64,000 bases of DNA from Montifringilla adamsi (taxonomy: Eukaryota > Chordata > Aves > Passeriformes > Passeridae), in assembly GCA_017590115.1 (NCBI GenBank), contig JAGGNK010008670.1, forward strand, positions 6,815,677 through 6,879,676, read 5' to 3'. Position numbers and translations under genes: made by a program. Each line of letters starts with the position of its first letter. Within the stretch, counting starts at the first letter, position 1. The notes under the pieces are model-generated. The model did not search any database. It saw nothing but the letters and a program-made list of their open reading frames with translations, and was not told where the DNA came from. Positions 58,083 to 64,000 of the stretch are shown here, one piece after another.

Positions 58083-61000
58083 GGCAAAAATCTGGCACCG
58101 GCCCGTACGAGCAAGATTCTGACCTTGTAAACTGGCACAACAGGCCTGGCTAAATCCTGAAGGAGACACCTGCATCGTCTTGGATCCAGCTTTTTTCTCT
58201 ACTTCGCCACCTCAAACCTGAAACTCCCAATCTGCTAAAAGGAGCAGCTTCAATTTCATCGTAATTTCTGTCCTAGCCGGTGTGTCTATATTCAGTAGCA
58301 CAGAAAACCTCCAGCGCCTGGAATTTGCTAGATTGTGTAATTTCTTGGCTCTGAGCTTCAAGTTTCTCTATTAAACTACACAAAACTTTATGATGCTTTT
58401 GATAGACCAGAGCAATCCAACCTTAAGCATGTTCCTGTACTAGAGCAATGCAAAATAGATTTTTTATTCCTGAAACCAGCACATTTGTATCATCACAGCT
58501 CTCATTTCAGCTGACTAAAAATGCCTTTTTGAAGTGTTCCCATTCAGCTAAAAAAAATGGGTTTTTGCAGAACATGAGTTCTTAAAGTCTTCAGTGATGG
58601 CATAAGCAAAATCTATCCAATTATTTTTTTCACTTAGGCTTAAGAGTTTTATCTTTTAGATAGATAGCAAAAGTGACAGTTCTCTTACATCCAGTGAATA
58701 CGTATCCAGCTCACTGAGATTTTCAGAGCAGCCGAGGAGTTTAGCTGTGTATTGGTGATAAAAGGAAAGAAGAAATGAATAATTTTTTTTGCCTAAATCC
58801 CTTAAGCTGCTTTGAAAACCTCAATTAAGAGCTGATGAGCTTAACGTACGTCTTTGGGATTGTCCATATATGTTAGACATACATTACTGTAAAACTTCAC
58901 AAAGGGTGGCTGCACTTAGATAGGTAAAAGTATCAGATTTGAATTATCATAGTTTCACTTAAAATACACAATATGGAGAACAGATTTTTCGGATGTAAAT
59001 ATTTGGCTGCCTTTGTGCTCAATTTATAAGGTTAGATCTAGGTGAAAACAACCAAGTCCTATTTAAACTCGGAGCCTTGATGTCTTTGCTGTTTGTTGAG
59101 ATTTATTAGACTCTTAAGCTTTTAGTAATCTTGAAGGTGCAATTTTTCACTCTGACTACAGTAGATCCAGAGTGTCCATTCCTGTGTCAGTGTGCAGGTT
59201 TTCTATAGTAGCTGAATGTTTCTAAGGCACTTGAAAATATCGTTTTCTTACTGTTTTTTTATTGCAGTTGTTGTTTTAAGTCTGAGGCTCTTGTGTTTTT
59301 CTTGGGGGAAAACTGGGGGAAATTTGTCAATGCCAGTGTGTAGCAATATCTCCTTTCTCTAAATCTAAGTATATGTATTGTGACTTAAATTTTTTCTACA
59401 GGGCATGAAAATCACACCTATAGTAGAAGAGTCGTTAATTTAGCAATGGTTATTCATGCTATGTTATTTGTGAGTGCAGGACAAACATTGGTAGAATTTG
59501 TCAAGATCCAAATGCTAGAGATTAATAGCGTAGCGTGTTACAGGCATCTTCCTAATGCATCTGAAGCAGGTGCATTCGTTGCACAATTTGTTGATGCAAT
59601 GGCGTGTTGATGTCACATTTTGGCAGGATTTTAGTGATCCAGTAAAGCCAGATGGATCCAGCTTGTGCCCTTTTCCTTAGCAGGGGCTAAATCGCTTGGC
59701 ACTGGTCAGGGAGGAAGCTGGCAGAGCAGCAGTCAGTGCAGAGCAGAGATGGAGGGAGAGGTGTGCAGGGACAGAGAGGCTGCCAGGGGCTCCTCCTGCT
59801 TGAGGAAATCAAGTATGGTTCAGCCCAAGGCACACCCACAAGTGCTCTGCTTCCACAGGTGTAAACTCTGCCTTTGCTCCCACTCTTCACAAGAAGCTTC
59901 AGTGAGATTGTTTCTGTCTCCATCTAGTCCTAATCTGCAAGCAGTGTGTGATCCTTATTGCTCAGTTACACTGCAGCTTAAAAAATGCAGTGCTGGGTGG
60001 CACAGAAAGCATTAATGTGTAATTCTGTACCATGCATATAAAGGCAAGTTCTTTGCAGCTTAGAAACAGGTGAGTGCCAGGATCCATGATCTCCTCTGAC
60101 TCTGCTCTGTTCGTGAATGTGAAAATCTCTTTTGTTGCAGGGCATAGATAATCTCACAAGGTTCACTTGCTTAAAATGCTTTGAAAACATTTTTCTTTTG
60201 TGTTCCCTTTTGGTCTGTCTCTGTGGCTGCATTAATATTTGAACCAGTGATGTCTGTGTGCTATGTGCAACTCTAAGCTTTGTTGTTTGTTATGGCAAAA
60301 ATGGAAAAAAACATGGTAGAAAATATGAAAGTCATAATGTTTGTTAAGAAAAGAAAAGTCACCATATGGCTCAACAGATTTTAATTAATATTAAATTGCC
60401 AGGAGAAATTTTGAGAGAAGTCAAATAAAAATCCTTTATTTTACAAATAAATGCTCGGATTTTGTTTTTGAATACATTGCTGGGGCAATTGGGTCTATTG
60501 TGAAGCCTGAAGACAGTAATAGGAGAGCATTCTCAGAAATACAAAGTGCACAAGGTGATTTTGGAGGAGCTTGCAGCTACCTAGTTACTGTCAAGACCCT
60601 GACACTTAACTACCCCTGGGAAGTGGTAGAGATTTCATTCCTTTAGACCTTACTGATATTTCTGTCATCCTGAAAACTTAAAATACTCTTAAATCACTGA
60701 CTGTGAAACTGCACACAACCATTTCTATAGATTCCAAGTTAAGAACACTTATTCTAACATTCTTCATTAACACAGTGATGGGAATGGCAGGTTCTGTGAT
60801 TTCCACTCAAAGAAACCACATGGCAAGGGTGGCTCACGATTTTTATTAGGAAAATCTTAAACATGAACAGATAAAGAGGCCTGCACACTTCATGTAGAAA
60901 AGTGAAAATATCCTTGAAGTGTTCAATGGAAGAGTTTGAAATGGAAATTGAGGGGGATGAGTTGTAACACTGGAGACTTGGAGGGGCCACTTTGGGGAGC

Positions 61001-62240
61001 TTGTGCCTCTGGATGCCCAGCAGGCTGCTGTACCCATCACTCAAGGGTGCTTCTCAGATCCCTCTGAATCGCTGGTGTTTCTCAGCTGTGACAAGAGGTT
61101 GTGTTGCCAGCATCCAACAATAGCACATGTTTGGTCATAAAGACACAGATTTGCTGCTTTGTTCAATAGTAGATTAATGTTCTGGTGCATATATGTTGTA
61201 TAAAACATCAGTCTATTAGCTCATGTAACCATGGAGATAAGTAATTTGCATACGTGGAAACTTTTTGGGTTAATTTATGCCAAGTGCCTATATTTTATTA
61301 AGAAATAGATTTTTACAAACATTATTATTATTAATAAATATTTTCATTAATGCTGTTTTCTGCTGAGAATAATTGGCCTAATTTGTGAAAACATGGAGCT
61401 GATTAAAAATTAACAACTGAAAATAACCTAGCTTATTCTTAGACTCAAGTGAGATTGCAAAACCTGTCAAAATTAATATATTAATGTATTAATAGTGTTA
61501 AACTTTTTCAATAACATATAAATAGGATTTGTGACATTGTTAGTTCTGACAGATTCTAATTATGCTTTGTACTCTGTTTTCTAGTGGCAGTTATAAGGTA
61601 TGAAAGGTACAACCACATATTAGTGAAAGTGCTAATTATATTATGTGTATTTACACATTCCTTTCCCATGCTAATGTGTTTATATATGTTTAGGGAATAC
61701 ATACAAAGAAGGTTTTTGAGATCCTTTATGTGATTTAATGAATAATAAATGTGAACAAGACACAATCCAAAATTAATTTTAAAATTCTAAAAGTTTTGCT
61801 AATGATGCATATACAATGTTTAATTAAACAGACTCAGTATAGGAACCACCAGCCATAGTAACAAGTGGCAATTAAGTTGCAGATAGTGCGAGTAGAATAC
61901 TGACAGTGCAAGTCTTCATTATGTTGGAGTCACACCACTTTTGTTCACATGCAGCTCTGTATCTATTAGTAAATACCAGCCTGGAACTTGTCAGCAGAAT
62001 GAAGAATAACATCGCATTATTACGGATTGTAACCAGCATAATCACAAACTCCCAGTCCTGTTTCAGTAGGAGTTTCTGTTGTTGTGGCCCTGCCTGTGTG
62101 TGGCGCGTCCCTTGGTGCCCCAGTTTGATGTGCAGGTAGTTTGATGTGCTGGGAGTGGCCCTGGAGGAGCAGCCCAGCTCTGTCCTGGCCAGCTCTCCTT
62201 GTGGCACGTGTTGGAGCAAGGTTACTACTGTGATACTACG
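58083..62240. other. Unique sequence upstream of the candidate promoter
   Basis: No gene or dispersed repeat can be supported. A consensus plus-strand donor at 60069 (GAAACAG|GTGAGTG) lies about 25-30 bp after a CATATAAAGG motif, too close for a normal TATA-driven exon. Octamer ATTTGCAT lies at 61244-61251. If the gene reads leftwards, this region is its upstream flank and could hold enhancers. Confidence 0.5.
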
Positions 62241-62470
62241 GAATCACAGAATAATTCTGGTTGGAAGGGACCTCTGGAGGTTATCCAGTCCAACCCCTCC
62301 CAAGGCATGGCCCCCTGAAGCAGGTGACACAGGAACATGTCCAGGGGGGTTTGGGATGTCTCCAGACAGGGAGAGTCAGTGCCCTCCCTGTGCTGCCCAT
62401 CCCAGTGCTGTGCACCCTCAAGGTGTTCTTCCTCATGTGAAGGTGGAAGTTCTTGTGGTTAGTGCATACT
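62241..62470 (-). mobile_element. CR1 LINE 3' fragment (5'-truncated)
   Basis: The plus strand reads GAATCACAGAATAATTCTGG, TTGGAAGGGACCTCTGGAGG and TCCAGTCCAACCCCTCCCAAG. It then reads AGACAGGGAGAGTCAGTGCC, TGCTGCCCATCCCAGTGCTG and TTCTTCCTCATGTGAAGGTGG. This is the reverse complement of the CR1 3' UTR and last coding bases. The tail is well preserved, making this one of the younger copies here. Confidence 0.95.
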
Positions 62471-63459
62471 TTTAGTCTGTTCTCTCCTGCCCATACCTGT
62501 AACAAGTGCTGTGGAGAAATTGTGACTCTCCTTGGCAGGGGTGAGCTCTGAGTGGGTTTGCATTGAGCTCGCCTTTCCCACTTGTAATGAGCTCAGCAGG
62601 AGCTGGTGCTGCCATGAGCAGCCACTGAGAGAGGATACAAGCCATGGGCAGAGAGTAACACATCATCCCCATCAAATCATCAAACCAGAAGAGCAGGAAA
62701 TTGCCTCCCAGCGGGTCTGTCCTGCCTTTACCCGGCATGGTTGTGTTCCTTAGCACCATAGTTACTGTTTGTGCAGCCACGCAGCCAGCTCCTGGCACAG
62801 GAGGTTTTCTTTGCTTGCACAGGAGCTGGTTTGGATGTGTAGCGATGCTGTTCTCCACACAGAAATGCCTCATGCAGAAAGAATCATCTGCCAGTGTATA
62901 CAAAGAAAAGAGGAGATAGCATGGCTTCCCACTCTCACCAGGCACCTGAGTGCAGATCCCAGGAAAGCTCCATGTCAGTGGCCAAATGGCCATTCTGGGA
63001 AGTTTTCCTGAATTTGGACCCTGGTGTGCATCTGCTGAAGTCAACACAAACCTTTCACTGACTCCATTGAACAGAGTGCCTCATCTGCACAAGTGCTGAA
63101 GACTTGTAACCCCACCATTCCTCATTTATGAAAAGGTTTCATGGAAGACTTAGAAACCCCCAGAGATACGCTGCTCCTGCAGCTGCTGTGTCTGCAGTGT
63201 AGCACAAATGTCTTGGGGTTGATTCTGCAACCCCATTGAAAGTCTCACAATGTGGAAGTCCACAACCCAACAGATAGCTCCAGTTCTTAACTATCCTACT
63301 ATTGGAGTTTTTACTATTAACTTTATTTAAACATGCACTGATGAAGTTTATGCCCTTTGTTCTATTTGCTTTAGACAAAATTGATGTGAGGGATAGATTC
63401 CATTTTCTTTTGTGGCTGCTCTGTACACATTTTAAGAAAATTATTGCATCTTCCTGTAA
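62471..63459. other. Unique sequence with a 191-codon open frame
   Basis: A minus-strand frame from 63047 to 62472 is the longest in the window that does not cross the gap. Its product has several Cys and Trp but no domain, signal peptide or repeat that I recognise, and plus-strand frames overlap it. I do not call it as a gene. Confidence 0.45.
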
Positions 63460-64000
63460 TTATCTCTTTTCTAAAAGAGTAAGCAATGCCAGTTCTTTAA
63501 ACCTTGTCACACAGGTTGGGTTTTCTAGATCTTGATCATCTCTTTTGTTACTTCCCTTAGACTGGTTTACTTAAATAATGACCCAAACTGGGCAAGTACG
63601 AGAAGAAATTCTTCATGTGTGTTACATGCAGTATTTCTGTTTCTACATCTCTCTGTGGGACTGCAATACCAGGATCCCGTTGAGTGGTGTTAAGCTTGTG
63701 ATCCTGTTACCTCTGGTGATATTCCTGAATCATTTTCTTAGCCACTGTGTTTTTTGTGGCTGATTAGTCCTACCTAACTTTAGAGTTTTGATGCTGTACT
63801 TAACCACTTGTATTCTGCTTCTTCAAAACCATTTTCCACCTTTATTTAGATTTTTTTAAAATTTTGAGCACATCCTAGTCTTATTCTCTTAACCTTTTTC
63901 TAGATTTATGTTCCCTGTAAATTCAACTAATATGCCTTCTATTCCTTTAGCCAAATCATTAATCAAAATACTGGAATACATGCTGGAATGCCACTCAGGA
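63460..64000 (-). mobile_element. Ancient CR1-like LINE relic, runs off window
   Basis: The plus strand follows the reverse complement of an old CR1 lineage in order: GTAAGCAATGCCAGTTCTTT, GGGTTTTCTAGATCTTGATCATC, GACCCAAACTGGGCAAGTAC, AAGCTTGTGATCC, CCAAATCATTAATCAAAATACTGGAATAC and GCCACTCAGGA at the window edge. The element continues to the right. Divergence is high and no frame is intact. Confidence 0.8.

Noticed and set aside
60034..60071. TATA-like CATATAAAGG followed by CAG|GTGAGT
   Set aside because: The donor falls at about the position where transcription would start, leaving no room for a first exon, so the two signals do not make a unit.
1..64000. tRNA, rRNA, CRISPR array, insertion sequence, endogenous retrovirus
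   Set aside because: I found no tRNA B-box-like motif in a foldable context, no rRNA sequence, no regularly spaced repeats, no paired LTRs or primer-binding site and no retroviral domain.

Overview
The window looks like a gene-poor, AT-rich stretch of bird nuclear DNA. The clearest evidence is the repeats. Several truncated CR1 LINE copies carry the avian-type 3' end (tail repeats of the type ATTCTGTGATTCTG, and reverse-strand starts such as AATCACAGAAT...TTGGAAGGGACC). Two much older CR1-like relics are also present. I see no Alu/B1-type SINE, no L1, no retroviral gag/pol reading frame and no bacterial-style operon. The species cannot be fixed from sequence alone.

Layout. Positions 1-18.7 kb are mostly unique AT-rich sequence with two minus-strand CR1 fragments (1664-1780, 9003-9200), AT microsatellites and a perfect 42-bp palindrome (5392-5433). 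Around 18.7-19.9 kb are two exon-like segments, one per strand. A rearranged plus-strand CR1 lies at 20480-21082. From 21 to 41 kb there is a long unique stretch with small repeats, short palindromes and a recent 90-bp tandem duplication (33909-34087). At 41.2-41.4 kb a small CpG-rich patch precedes, on the minus strand, an ATG-initiated 20-codon reading frame ending in a consensus splice donor, followed by a 20-nt poly-C/G tract. At 46.4-48 kb a young plus-strand CR1 sits tail-to-tail with an ancient minus-strand CR1 relic. At 56.6-58.1 kb there is a strong CpG island interrupted by a 189-base assembly gap. The right end (62.2-64 kb) has another young CR1 and another old CR1 relic that runs off the window.

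Gene content. No complete protein-coding gene is recognisable. The best-supported interpretation is the 5' end of a minus-strand gene whose body lies to the left, perhaps beyond the window. It would have a TATA-box/non-coding exon at about 58.05-57.95 kb, a second exon at 56921-56824 starting a protein with MYQGHMQ and ending in CAG|GTGAGC, and an alternative first coding exon at 41257-41198 ending in AAG|GTAAGT. Both coding candidates end in phase 0, so they could be alternative promoters of one gene. This is inferred from splice signals and CpG context. I did not recognise the protein, and no transcript or homology search was possible.

The many 60-190-codon reading frames elsewhere are best read as chance open frames. 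They have no recognisable domains, often overlap on both strands, and several pass through CR1 copies or the assembly gap. I found no previously undescribed multi-gene system. The most useful leads are the minus-strand alternative-promoter model, the exon-like segment at 18689-18901 that has stops in all frames, and the CR1 architecture.
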